From Pseudomonas solani (GTDB taxonomy: Bacteria; Pseudomonadota; Gammaproteobacteria; Pseudomonadales; Pseudomonadaceae), in NCBI RefSeq assembly GCF_026072635.1, contig NZ_AP023081.1, forward strand, positions 5,142,501 to 5,206,500: a DNA stretch of 64,000 bases. The letters run 5' to 3'. This document shows positions 23,851 through 34,091 of the stretch, piece after piece; position 1 is the stretch's first letter; each line of letters opens with the position of its first letter. The position numbers and the translations under genes were made by a program. A model generated the notes under the pieces. The model was not told the DNA's origin, ran no database searches, and saw only the letters and a list, made by a program, of their open reading frames with translations.

Positions 23851-24558
23851 TCAGGTGAGGGTGACCCAGCGCTGGTTGACGAAGAGCTCGATGGGGCGGT
23901 ACTGGGTCTTGTAGTTCATCTTCCGGCAGTTCTTGATCCAGTAGCCGAGATAGACCGCCTGGAGACCCAGGCGCAGTGTTTCTCCGATCTGCCAGAGAAT
24001 GGCGAAGCGGCCGAGGCTGCGGCGCTCCTCCGACGGGTCGTAGAAGGTGTAAACGGCGGAGAGACCGTTGGGCAGGACATCGGTGACCGCTATGGCAACC
24101 AGGCGGCCGTCCAGGCGGAACTCGTAAAAGCGCGAGAAGGGCAGGTCGCGAACCAGGAAGGTGGAGAACTGGTCGCGGCTCGGCGGGTACATGTCGCCAT
24201 CCGCGTGGCGCTCTTCGATGTAGCGGACGTAGAGGGCGTAGTACTCCTCGTTGAAGGTCGGGCGCACGGCGCGGACTTCGATATCGGTATTGCGCTTGAG
24301 GATGCGCCGCTGCTGGCGGCTGGGGGCGAAGGCTTCTGCGGGGATGCGCGCGGGGACGCAGGCGGTGCAGCGCTGGCAGTGGGGGCGGTAGAGGTGGTCG
24401 CCGCTGCGGCGAAAACCCATTTCCGAGAGCTCGGCGTAGACCTCCACATCCATCGGCTGACTGGGGTCGAGGAACAGTGTCGTGGCCTGTTCCTCGGGCA
24501 GGTAGCTGCAAGGATGCGGTTGAGTGGCATAGAACTTCAGGCGAGCCAGCTCGGTCAT
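23851..24558 (-). CDS. bpt: Aspartate/glutamate leucyltransferase (Bpt type)
   Basis: The 235-residue protein is homologous to eukaryotic arginyl-tRNA-protein transferases. The bacterial Bpt type moves leucine from Leu-tRNA to proteins with N-terminal Asp or Glu, creating N-degrons for ClpS. The N-terminal Cys-rich part (HPCSYLPEEQA, HCQRCTACVPARI) and the C-terminal GNAT-like fold (YWIKNCRKMNYKTQYRP) are both visible. It follows aat by about 50 bp on the same strand, likely as one operon. That it is Bpt and not arginyl-type Ate is inferred from the bacterial context. Confidence 0.93.
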   Translation of the reverse strand: MTELARLKFYATQPHPCSYLPEEQATTLFLDPSQPMDVEVYAELSEMGFRRSGDHLYRPHCQRCTACVPARIPAEAFAPSRQQRRILKRNTDIEVRAVRPTFNEEYYALYVRYIEERHADGDMYPPSRDQFSTFLVRDLPFSRFYEFRLDGRLVAIAVTDVLPNGLSAVYTFYDPSEERRSLGRFAILWQIGETLRLGLQAVYLGYWIKNCRKMNYKTQYRPIELFVNQRWVTLT

Positions 24559-24611
24559 GGTCGAATCTCGAAAAAGCCTTCCGCAAGTGTAAGCCAGGCT
24601 TGGCGACTCGC

Positions 24612-25295
24612 CTAGGCAACGACCCAGTCAGCGCTGTTGGGTTGGTCGAGATAGAGCTGCAGGTAGCGCGAAAACTTCTCGCGGCTGATGGGGCGGGCGC
24701 CGAAGCTGTGCAGGTGCTGGGTCGGCATCTGGCAGTCGATGAGTACGAAGCCCCAGCGGGACAGGTGCTGGGTCAGGGTGACGAAGCCCACTTTGGACGC
24801 GTTGTCGGTGCGGCTGAACATCGACTCACCGAAGAACAGCTTGCCCATGGCGAGTCCGTACAGGCCACCTACCAGCTCGTCTTCCAGCCAGACCTCGACC
24901 GAATGCGCGACGCCGCGGCGGTGCAGTTCCAGATAGGCGGCCTGCATCGGCGTGGTAATCCAGGTGCCGTCCGCGTAGCTGCGTGGCCCGGCGCAGGCCT
25001 GGATGACGGCGGCGAAATCCTGGTCGAAGGTGATGCGGAAGCGCTGCTGGCGCATCAGCTTGGCCAGGCTGCGGGAGATATGGATTTCCTGGGGCGGCAG
25101 GACGGTGCGGGGGTCTGGTGACCACCAGAGTATCGGCTGGCCATCCTGGAACCAGGGGAAGCAGCCGTGGCGGTATGCCTGGACCAGGCGCTCCGGGGAG
25201 AGGTCGCCACCCGCGGCCAGCAGGCCGTTCGGCTCGCGCAGGGCGCGCTCCAGGGGTGGGAAGATGAGGTTGTCGCGGCTCAGCCAGGTCAGCAT
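24612..25295 (-). CDS. aat: Leucyl/phenylalanyl-tRNA-protein transferase
   Basis: Aat (227 residues) adds Leu or Phe from tRNA to proteins with N-terminal Arg or Lys. Family stretches are FPPLERALREPNGLLAAGGD, GCFPWF, WWSPDPRTVL, and GGLYGLAMGKLFFGESMFS. With bpt next to it and clpS-clpA 1-4 kb away, the complete N-degron pathway apart from clpP is collected here. It starts about 40 bp after the trxB stop. Confidence 0.95.
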   Translation of the reverse strand: MLTWLSRDNLIFPPLERALREPNGLLAAGGDLSPERLVQAYRHGCFPWFQDGQPILWWSPDPRTVLPPQEIHISRSLAKLMRQQRFRITFDQDFAAVIQACAGPRSYADGTWITTPMQAAYLELHRRGVAHSVEVWLEDELVGGLYGLAMGKLFFGESMFSRTDNASKVGFVTLTQHLSRWGFVLIDCQMPTQHLHSFGARPISREKFSRYLQLYLDQPNSADWVVA

Positions 25296-25337
25296 GGAGG
25301 AGGGGAGGGCGGCGCGGATAGGCGCCGCCTCAGGGCC

Positions 25338-26288
25338 TTAGTTGTCGTCGAGGAATTTTTCGGCGTCCAGCGCGGCCATGCAGCCGGCGCCAGCGGAGGT
25401 GATGGCCTGGCGGTAGACGTGGTCGGCTACGTCGCCGGCGGCAAACACCCCTTCGATGCTGCTAGCGGTGGCGTTGCCTTCGGAGCCGCCGCGTACCACC
25501 AGGTAGCCGTCGCGCATTTCCAGTTGGCCCTGGAAGAGCTCGGTGTTGGGCTTGTGGCCGATGGCGATGAATACGCCAGCCAGGGGCATTTCACGGGTTT
25601 CGCCGCTGGTGGTGTCCTTCAGGCGCACACCGGTGACGCCGGTGGCATCACCCAGTACTTCTTCCAGGGTGTGGTTCCAGTGCAGGCGAACGTTGCCGTT
25701 CTTGGCTTTCTCGAACAGCTTGTCCTGAAGGATCTTCTCCGAGCGCAGCTTGTCGCGGCGGTGGATCAGGTGGACTTCCTTGGCGATGTTGGAGAGGTAC
25801 AGCGCTTCTTCTACAGCAGTGTTGCCCCCGCCGATCACGCAGACCACCTGGTTGCGGTAGAAAAAGCCGTCGCATGTGGCGCAGGCCGAAACGCCCTTGC
25901 CGGCAAAGGCTTCTTCGGACGGCAGGCCCAGGTATTGGGCGGAGGCGCCGGTGGCGATGATCAGGGCGTCGCAGCTATAGGTGCCGCTGTCGCCCTTGAG
26001 GATGAACGGGCGTTGCTGCAACTCTGCGGTATGGATGTGGTCGTAGACGATCTCGGTGTCGAAACGCTCGGCGTGCTTCTGCATGCGCTCCATCAGGGCC
26101 GGGCCGGTGAGGCCTTCGACGTCACCGGGCCAGTTGTCGACTTCGGTGGTGATGGTCAGCTGGCCGCCGGGCTGGATGCCGGTGATGACGACGGGTTTGA
26201 GGTTAGCGCGGGCGGCATACACGGCAGCGGTGTAACCGGCTGGGCCGGAGCCCAGGATGATCAGGCGTGAATGCTTGACGTCGCTCAT
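25338..26288 (-). CDS. trxB: Thioredoxin reductase
   Basis: The 316-residue flavoprotein reduces thioredoxin with NADPH. The FAD motif GSGPAG is at residues 13-18, the redox pair is Cys136-x2-Cys139 (CATCDG), and the NADPH motif GGGNTA is in the middle. The protein ends with the family's second FAD stretch GVFAAGDVAD and then QAITSAGAGCMAALDAE. It is the first of the minus-strand run trxB-aat-bpt and is divergent from ftsK across about 220 bp, which hold no other recognisable feature. Confidence 0.97.
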   Translation of the reverse strand: MSDVKHSRLIILGSGPAGYTAAVYAARANLKPVVITGIQPGGQLTITTEVDNWPGDVEGLTGPALMERMQKHAERFDTEIVYDHIHTAELQQRPFILKGDSGTYSCDALIIATGASAQYLGLPSEEAFAGKGVSACATCDGFFYRNQVVCVIGGGNTAVEEALYLSNIAKEVHLIHRRDKLRSEKILQDKLFEKAKNGNVRLHWNHTLEEVLGDATGVTGVRLKDTTSGETREMPLAGVFIAIGHKPNTELFQGQLEMRDGYLVVRGGSEGNATASSIEGVFAAGDVADHVYRQAITSAGAGCMAALDAEKFLDDN

Positions 26289-26510
26289 AAAAAGGCCTCA
26301 TAAGTCTTTGTCACAAAAGAGAATGCATGCTCAAATTGAGCGCTGCGCAAGATGTTGGCGGCTATGCTACACCGAAGCACGAATCAGCGGCAAAACGCTC
26401 CAGGCTCAATGGGCGCGCTGTCGCGCCGGGTGGTTAAGCCCGTACAATAGGCGGCATTTCCGCCAGTAACCGATTCTTGAGCGCGCCTCGGGGCGCAGGA
26501 AAAAAGGCGT

Positions 26511-28916
26511 TTGAAGAATTCCACGAGTACCGCCCAGACGCCCGTCTGGCGCCAGCAATTGCATTACCGCCTCAAGGAAGGTGCGCTGATCGCGCTGGGC
26601 GCGTTGTGCCTTTACCTGTGGATGGCGCTGCTCACCTACGATTCCTCCGACCCGGGCTGGACCCACACCAGCAACGTCGAGCAGGTGCAAAACGCGGCGG
26701 GCCGCCTCGGCGCCTGGTTCGCCGACATCCTGTTCATGGCCCTGGGCTACTTCGCCTATATCTTCCCGTTGCTGCTGGCGATCAAGACGCTGCAGGTGTT
26801 CCGTCATCGCCACCAGGCTATCGACTGGAGCGGCTGGCTGTTCTCCTGGCGCCTGATCGGCCTGGTGTTCCTGGTGCTTTCCGGCGCTGCGCTGGCCGAT
26901 ATCCATTTCCAGGACAGCGTCGGCATGCCTGCTTCTGCTGGCGGTGCGCTGGGCGAGAGCCTCAGCCACCTGGCAGTCAATGCGCTGAACGTGCAGGGCA
27001 GCACGCTGATGTTCTTCGCGCTGTTCCTCTTCGGCCTGACGGTGTTCACCGACCTGTCCTGGTTCAAGGTGATGGACTTGACCGGCAAGATCACCCTTGA
27101 CCTCATCGAGCTGATCCAGAGCCTGATCAACCGTTGGTGGAGCGCGCGCTCCGAGCGCAAGCTGCTGGTTGCCAAGCTGCGCGAGGTCGATGACCGCGTC
27201 AGCGAAGTCGCCGCCCCTGTGGTTCGCGACAGCCGCGAGCAAGCCAAGGTCAAGGAGCGCCTGATAGAGCGCGAAGAGGCCCTGGCCAAGCACATGACCG
27301 AACGCGACAAGCGCCCGGCCCCTGTCATCACCCCGCCTGCGCCGGCCAAGGCGGCCGAGCCCAGCAAGCGGGTGCAGAAGGAGAAGCAGGCTCCACTGTT
27401 CGTCGACAGTGCCGTGGAAGGTACCCTGCCGCCCATCTCCATCCTCGATGCGGCGGAGAAGAAGCAGAAGAGCTACTCCCCGGAATCCCTGGAGGCCATG
27501 TCGCGCCTGCTGGAGATCAAGCTCAAGGAGTTCGGTGTCGAGGTACTCGTCGAGTCCGTGCATCCGGGCCCGGTGATCACCCGTTTCGAGATCCAGCCCG
27601 CCGCCGGGGTGAAGGTCAGCCGCATTTCCAACCTGGCCAAGGACCTTGCGCGCTCCCTCGCGGTGATCAGCGTGCGCGTTGTGGAAGTGATTCCCGGCAA
27701 GACCACCGTGGGCATCGAGATCCCCAACGAGGATCGGCAGATCGTGCGCTTCTCCGAAGTGCTGTCCTCGACCGAATACGACGATGCCAAGTCCCCCGTG
27801 ACCATGGCGCTGGGCCATGACATTGGCGGCCGCCCGGTGATCACCGACCTGGCCAGGATGCCTCACCTGCTGGTTGCCGGTACCACCGGTTCCGGTAAGT
27901 CCGTGGGTGTGAACGCCATGATCCTGTCGATCCTGTTCAAGTCCACGCCCGAGCAGGCGCGGCTGATCATGATCGACCCGAAGATGCTCGAACTGTCGAT
28001 CTACGAAGGCATTCCGCACCTGCTGTGCCCGGTCGTGACCGACATGAAGGAAGCCGCCAACGCGCTGCGCTGGAGCGTGGCCGAGATGGAGCGGCGCTAC
28101 AAGCTGATGGCCGCCATGGGCGTGCGTAACCTGGCCGGCTTCAACCGCAAGGTCAAGGATGCGGAAGAGGCGGGCACCCCGCTCACCGATCCGCTCTACC
28201 GTCGCGAGAGCATGGAGGACGAAGCGCCTCTGCTGAAGACGCTGCCCACCATCGTGGTCATCGTCGACGAATTCGCCGACATGATGATGATCGTCGGCAA
28301 GAAGGTGGAAGAGCTCATCGCCCGTATCGCGCAGAAGGCGCGTGCGGCGGGCATCCACCTGATCCTCGCGACCCAGCGCCCCTCGGTGGACGTGATCACC
28401 GGCCTGATCAAGGCCAACATCCCCACCCGCATGGCGTTCCAGGTTTCCAGCAAGATCGACTCGCGCACCATTCTCGACCAGGGCGGTGCCGAACAGCTGC
28501 TCGGCCACGGTGACATGCTCTACCTACCGCCGGGTACCGGCCTGCCCATCCGCGTCCATGGCGCCTTCGTTTCCGACGATGAAGTGCACCGCGTCGTGGA
28601 AGCCTGGAAGCTGCGTGGCGCGCCTGACTACATCGAAGACATCCTTGCCGGCGCCGAAGAGGGTGGTGGCTCCAGCGGTGGTTTCGATGGTGGCGAAGGC
28701 GGCGAGGGCAGCGAGGAAGACCCGCTCTACGACGAGGCCGTGCGCTTTGTCACCGAGAGCCGCAGGGCCTCGATTTCCGCCGTGCAGCGCAAGCTCAAGA
28801 TCGGCTACAACCGTGCTGCACGGATGATCGAAGCGATGGAAATGGCTGGCGTCGTCACGCCCATGAACACCAACGGCTCGCGTGACGTAATCGCGCCGGG
28901 CCCGATTCGCGACTAA
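26511..28916 (+). CDS. ftsK: DNA translocase FtsK
   Basis: FtsK (801 residues) couples cell division to chromosome dimer resolution at dif. The N-terminus has four to five membrane helices (about residues 25-45, 75-95, 105-130 and 160-185). A fairly short charged, Pro/Ala-rich linker follows (about 205-320). The motor has Walker A GTTGSGKS at 457-464 and Walker B in TIVVIVDEFADMMM. The gamma winged helix that reads KOPS is the C-terminal stretch with SISAVQRKLKIGYNRAARMI. The start is a TTG at 26511 with AGGA upstream. Confidence 0.96.
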   Translation: MKNSTSTAQTPVWRQQLHYRLKEGALIALGALCLYLWMALLTYDSSDPGWTHTSNVEQVQNAAGRLGAWFADILFMALGYFAYIFPLLLAIKTLQVFRHRHQAIDWSGWLFSWRLIGLVFLVLSGAALADIHFQDSVGMPASAGGALGESLSHLAVNALNVQGSTLMFFALFLFGLTVFTDLSWFKVMDLTGKITLDLIELIQSLINRWWSARSERKLLVAKLREVDDRVSEVAAPVVRDSREQAKVKERLIEREEALAKHMTERDKRPAPVITPPAPAKAAEPSKRVQKEKQAPLFVDSAVEGTLPPISILDAAEKKQKSYSPESLEAMSRLLEIKLKEFGVEVLVESVHPGPVITRFEIQPAAGVKVSRISNLAKDLARSLAVISVRVVEVIPGKTTVGIEIPNEDRQIVRFSEVLSSTEYDDAKSPVTMALGHDIGGRPVITDLARMPHLLVAGTTGSGKSVGVNAMILSILFKSTPEQARLIMIDPKMLELSIYEGIPHLLCPVVTDMKEAANALRWSVAEMERRYKLMAAMGVRNLAGFNRKVKDAEEAGTPLTDPLYRRESMEDEAPLLKTLPTIVVIVDEFADMMMIVGKKVEELIARIAQKARAAGIHLILATQRPSVDVITGLIKANIPTRMAFQVSSKIDSRTILDQGGAEQLLGHGDMLYLPPGTGLPIRVHGAFVSDDEVHRVVEAWKLRGAPDYIEDILAGAEEGGGSSGGFDGGEGGEGSEEDPLYDEAVRFVTESRRASISAVQRKLKIGYNRAARMIEAMEMAGVVTPMNTNGSRDVIAPGPIRD

Positions 28917-28944
28917 CCCCGAACGAATTCTGATGAGGACCCCC

Positions 28945-29571
28945 ATGCGACTGATCCGCATGCTGCTCGTTGCCGCGCTGAGTCTTGGCGCCCTGCAGGC
29001 CCAGGCCGATGACCAGGTGGCCATCGCCCGCCTGACTGAAATGCTCAACAAGGCACAGACCATTACCGGCCGCTTCTCCCAGCTGACCCTGGACGGCTCC
29101 GGCACCCAACTGCAGGAAACCTCCGGTGAGCTGGTGCTCAAGCGCCCCGGGCTGTTCCGCTGGCACACCGACGAGCCGATGGAGCAGCTGCTGGTATCCA
29201 ACGGCCAGAAGGTCTGGCTGTATGACCCGGACCTGCAGCAGGTCACCATCCAGACCCTCGATCAGCGCCTGACCCATACGCCTGCGCTGCTGTTGTCGGG
29301 CGATGTGTCGAAGATCAGCGAGAACTTCGAGATCACCCACAAGGAAGGTGGCGACGTGGTCGACTTCATCCTCACGCCCAAGGCCAAGGACACCCTGTTC
29401 GACACCCTGCGCCTGTCCTTCCGCAACGGCGTGATCAACGACATGCAGCTGATCGACAGCGTCGGCCAGCGCACCAACATCCTCTTCCTCGGCGTGAAGA
29501 TGAACCAGGCGATCGATGCCGCCCAGTTCGACTTCAAGGTTCCGGAAGGCGCCGACGTCATTCAGGAATAA
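28945..29571 (+). CDS. lolA: Outer-membrane lipoprotein carrier protein LolA
   Basis: LolA (208 residues) is the periplasmic chaperone that carries lipoproteins from LolCDE to LolB. A signal peptide ends at about residue 21 (LGALQAQA-DDQ). The mature part shows QTITGRFSQLTLDGSG, GLFRWHTDEP, VWLYDPDLQQVTIQ and the ending GADVIQE. The ATG at 28945 is preferred over that at 28933, since TGAGGA stands before it and the length is then standard. It follows ftsK and precedes rarA by 18 bp. Confidence 0.96.
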   Translation: MRLIRMLLVAALSLGALQAQADDQVAIARLTEMLNKAQTITGRFSQLTLDGSGTQLQETSGELVLKRPGLFRWHTDEPMEQLLVSNGQKVWLYDPDLQQVTIQTLDQRLTHTPALLLSGDVSKISENFEITHKEGGDVVDFILTPKAKDTLFDTLRLSFRNGVINDMQLIDSVGQRTNILFLGVKMNQAIDAAQFDFKVPEGADVIQE

Positions 29572-29589
29572 GAGGCTTTTCGCGCAGCC

Positions 29590-30912
29590 ATGGACCTGTT
29601 CCGTTCCGAGCCCATCGCCCAGCCCCTGGCCGCACGCCTGCGCGCCAGCAGTCTGGATGAGTACGTTGGCCAGGAGCACCTGCTGGCGCCGGGTAAGCCC
29701 CTGCGTGAGGCACTGGAGCAGGGGGCGCTGCACTCGATGATCTTCTGGGGGCCGCCGGGTGTGGGCAAGACCACCCTGGCCAAGCTTCTGGCCCAGGTCA
29801 GTGACGCCCATTTCGAGACGATTTCGGCGGTGCTCTCCGGCGTCAAGGAAATCCGCCAGTCGGTGGAGATGGCCAAGCAGCAGGCGGCCCAGTACGGTCG
29901 TCGCACCATCCTCTTCGTCGACGAAGTGCACCGTTTCAACAAGTCCCAGCAGGACGCCTTCCTCCCTTACGTCGAGGACGGCACGCTGATCTTCATCGGC
30001 GCCACCACCGAAAATCCCTCGTTCGAACTGAACAACGCGCTGCTGTCCCGGGCCCGTGTCTATGTGCTCAAGAGCCTGGACGAGGCCGCATTGCGGCGGC
30101 TTGTCGACCGTGCGTTGAATGAGGAGAAGGGGCTCGGCAAGCGCAAGCTGCGCCTGCCGGACGAGAGCTTCGCCATTCTGCTCGCCGCTGCCGATGGTGA
30201 TGGCCGACGCCTGCTCAACTTGCTGGAGAATGCGGCCGACCTCGCCGAGGACGACAGCGATATCGAGCCCGAGCTGCTACAGAACCTCCTGGGTGACAGC
30301 CGCCGTCGTTTCGACAAGGGTGGCGAGGCCTTCTACGACCAGATTTCCGCCTTGCACAAGTCCGTGCGCGGCTCCAGTCCCGATGGCGCGCTTTATTGGT
30401 ATGCGCGGATGATCGACGGCGGCTGTGATCCGCTCTACATCGCCCGGCGCGTGGTGCGCATGGCCAGCGAGGACATCGGCAACGCCGATCCGCGCGCTCT
30501 GAGCCTGTGCCTGGCTGCCTGGGATGTGCAGGAGCGCCTCGGCAGCCCGGAGGGCGAGCTGGCGGTGGCCCAGGCCATCGTCTACCTGGCCTGCGCACCG
30601 AAGAGCAATGCCGTCTATACCGCCTTCAAGACCGCCATGCGCGATGTCGCTGAAAACGGCTCCCATGAGGTTCCGCTGCACCTGCGTAACGCCCCGACCA
30701 AGCTGATGAAGCAGCTCGGTTATGGCGATGAGTACCGCTACGCCCATGACGAGCCGGATGCCTATGCGGCGGGTGAGGACTACTTCCCCGAAAACCTCGA
30801 GCCGCGCCAGTACTACCAGCCCGTGCCGCGTGGCCTGGAGCTGAAGATCCGCGACAAGCTGGAGCACCTGGCCGGGCTCGATGCCCGCAGCCCGAGGAAG
30901 AGGCGCCCATGA
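29590..30912 (+). CDS. rarA: Replication-associated recombination protein A (MgsA/RarA)
   Basis: The 440-residue AAA+ ATPase acts at stalled replication forks and is related to clamp-loader and WRNIP1 proteins. Walker A is GPPGVGKTT from residue 54, Walker B is LFVDEVHRFNKSQQDAF, and sensor 1 lies in IGATTENPSFELN. The C-terminal tetramerisation part has ISALHKSVRGSSPDGALYW. Its stop overlaps the start of crcB (ATGA), so the two are coupled. Confidence 0.95.
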   Translation: MDLFRSEPIAQPLAARLRASSLDEYVGQEHLLAPGKPLREALEQGALHSMIFWGPPGVGKTTLAKLLAQVSDAHFETISAVLSGVKEIRQSVEMAKQQAAQYGRRTILFVDEVHRFNKSQQDAFLPYVEDGTLIFIGATTENPSFELNNALLSRARVYVLKSLDEAALRRLVDRALNEEKGLGKRKLRLPDESFAILLAAADGDGRRLLNLLENAADLAEDDSDIEPELLQNLLGDSRRRFDKGGEAFYDQISALHKSVRGSSPDGALYWYARMIDGGCDPLYIARRVVRMASEDIGNADPRALSLCLAAWDVQERLGSPEGELAVAQAIVYLACAPKSNAVYTAFKTAMRDVAENGSHEVPLHLRNAPTKLMKQLGYGDEYRYAHDEPDAYAAGEDYFPENLEPRQYYQPVPRGLELKIRDKLEHLAGLDARSPRKRRP

Positions 30913-31283
30913 TCCCCCTGGTCCTTTCCGTGGCGGTGGGGGGCATCGCCGGCACCCTGCTGCGCTTCGCCGCTGGTAATTGGGTGAACGCCCACTGGCC
31001 TCGCCACTTCTACCTCGGTACTCTTGCCGTCAATATCGTCGGTTGCCTGCTCATCGGTTTTCTCTACGGCCTGTTCCTGCAAAGGCCCGAAGTGCCCGTC
31101 GAGATCCGCGCCGGGCTGATGGTCGGCTTCCTCGGCGGCCTGACGACGTTTTCTTCGTTTTCCCTCGACACGCTGCGCCTGCTGGAAAGCGGCCAACTGC
31201 CCCTGGCCCTTGGCTATGCGGCGGTAAGCGTGCTGGGAGGCCTGTTCGCCACCTGGGCAGGCCTGACTCTGACCAAATTCTGA
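30909..31283 (+). CDS. crcB: Fluoride ion channel CrcB/Fluc
   Basis: The 124-residue protein has four membrane helices and the Fluc motifs GTLLRF, NIVGCLLIGFLYG and GFLGGLTTFSSFS, which line the double fluoride pores of the antiparallel dimer. It exports fluoride passively. No crcB-type fluoride riboswitch is expected here, because the gene is translated by overlap with rarA. It lies 16 bp before serS. Confidence 0.94.
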   Translation: MIPLVLSVAVGGIAGTLLRFAAGNWVNAHWPRHFYLGTLAVNIVGCLLIGFLYGLFLQRPEVPVEIRAGLMVGFLGGLTTFSSFSLDTLRLLESGQLPLALGYAAVSVLGGLFATWAGLTLTKF

Positions 31284-31299
31284 TAGACGGGAACCTCAC

Positions 31300-32580
<1,281 letters not shown>

Positions 32581-32696
32581 CCCTCATCGCTCCCGCTTCG
32601 GTGGGAGTGGCTTGAGTGCTCCCAGGCGCCCGCGTTCCGGTTCTCCCCGGATGCGGGCGTCGTTTTCCACGGCAACCACTGCAGCAAGGCTTCCCC

Positions 32697-34091
32697 ATGG
32701 ATTTCCTCCCGCTCTTCCATAACCTCCAGGGCCGCCAGGTGCTCGTCGTCGGCGGAGGCGAAGTCGCCCTGCGCAAGGCCCGCCTGCTGGCGGATGCCGG
32801 TGCGGTGCTGCGTGTGGTGGCGCCGGAGATCGACGGCCAGCTGAGTGAGCTGGTGCTGGCATCGCAGGGGCAGGCCCATCTCCGTGGTTACGAAGAGTCG
32901 GATCTCGATCAGTGCGTGCTGGCCATTGCCGCCACGGATGACGAACCGCTCAATGCACTGATTTCACAGCATGCGCAGGCGCGCGGCGTGCCGGTGAACG
33001 TGGTGGATGCGCCGGCCCTGTGCAGCGTGATCTTCCCCGCCATTGTCGATCGCTCGCCGCTGATCGTTGCCGTCTCCAGCGCGGGAGATGCACCGGTTCT
33101 GGCACGCCTGATCCGCGCCAAGATCGAAACCTGGATCCCTTCCGCCTATGGCCAGCTCGCCGGGCTCGCCAGCCGCTTTCGCAGCCGGGTCAAGGCGCTC
33201 TTCCCTGATGTGCAGCAGCGTCGGGTGTTCTGGGAGGACGTTTTCCAGGGGGCGATCGCTGAGCGCATGCTCGCCGGCCAACCGGCCGAAGCCGAGCGCA
33301 TGCTCGAGGAGCGCGTGGCTGGTGGTGGAGCCAAGCAGGCATTGGGTGAGGTTTACCTGGTGGGTGCGGGCCCGGGTGATCCCGATCTGCTGACCTTCCG
33401 CGCCTTGCGTCTGATGCAGCAGGCCGATGTGGTGCTCTACGACCGCCTGGTGGCGGGCCCCATCGTCGAGATGTGCCGTCGTGATGCCGAGCGTATCTAC
33501 GTTGGCAAGCGCCGCTCGGAACACGCCGTGCCCCAGGACGAAATCAATCGTCAGCTGATCGACCTGGCGCGCCAGGGCAAGCGCGTGCTGCGCCTGAAGG
33601 GTGGTGATCCGTTCATCTTCGGTCGTGGTGGCGAGGAAATCGGTGAGTTGGCCGCCAATGGCATTCCCTTCCAGGTGGTGCCTGGCATCACCGCAGCGTC
33701 GGGCTGTGCCGCCTATGCCGGGATTCCGCTGACCCACCGCGACTATGCGCAGTCGGTTCGCTTCGTCACGGGACATCTAAAGGATGGCAGCAGCGACCTG
33801 CCTTGGACCGATCTGGTGGCGCCGGGGCAGACCCTGGTGTTCTACATGGGGTTGGTGGGCTTGCCGAGTATCTGCAGCGAGCTGATCCGCCACGGGCGCG
33901 CAGCGGATACGCCGGCCGCTCTGGTGCAGCAAGGCACCACCAGCAACCAGCGAGTGTTCACCGGTACCCTCGGCGACCTGCCGCAGCTGGTCGCCGAGCA
34001 CGAAGTGCACGCGCCCACCCTGGTAATCGTGGGTGAGGTAGTGCAACTGCGTGACAAGCTCGCCTGGTTCGAAGGGGCTCAGGCCGACTGA
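32697..34091 (+). CDS. cysG: Siroheme synthase (fused CysG)
   Basis: The 464-residue protein turns uroporphyrinogen III into siroheme, the cofactor of sulfite and nitrite reductases. The N-terminal half (about 1-205) is the NAD-dependent dehydrogenase/ferrochelatase with LVVGGGEVALRKARLL and a central SPLIVAVSSAGDAPVLARLI stretch. The C-terminal half (about 215-460) is the SAM uroporphyrinogen methyltransferase with VYLVGAGPGDPDLLT and RLKGGDPFIFGRGGEE. The frame is open upstream to 32616; the ATG at 32697 gives the usual MDFLPLFHNLQGR start. Its end overlaps the convergent yqjG end by 13 bp. Confidence 0.96.
   Translation: MDFLPLFHNLQGRQVLVVGGGEVALRKARLLADAGAVLRVVAPEIDGQLSELVLASQGQAHLRGYEESDLDQCVLAIAATDDEPLNALISQHAQARGVPVNVVDAPALCSVIFPAIVDRSPLIVAVSSAGDAPVLARLIRAKIETWIPSAYGQLAGLASRFRSRVKALFPDVQQRRVFWEDVFQGAIAERMLAGQPAEAERMLEERVAGGGAKQALGEVYLVGAGPGDPDLLTFRALRLMQQADVVLYDRLVAGPIVEMCRRDAERIYVGKRRSEHAVPQDEINRQLIDLARQGKRVLRLKGGDPFIFGRGGEEIGELAANGIPFQVVPGITAASGCAAYAGIPLTHRDYAQSVRFVTGHLKDGSSDLPWTDLVAPGQTLVFYMGLVGLPSICSELIRHGRAADTPAALVQQGTTSNQRVFTGTLGDLPQLVAEHEVHAPTLVIVGEVVQLRDKLAWFEGAQAD

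Noticed and set aside
26406..28508. 700-codon minus-strand frame opposite ftsK
   Set aside because: Antisense of ftsK, His/Gly/Leu-rich with no recognisable motif.
30850..30912. Fluoride riboswitch before crcB
   Set aside because: crcB starts inside the end of rarA by an ATGA overlap, leaving no leader for a riboswitch.
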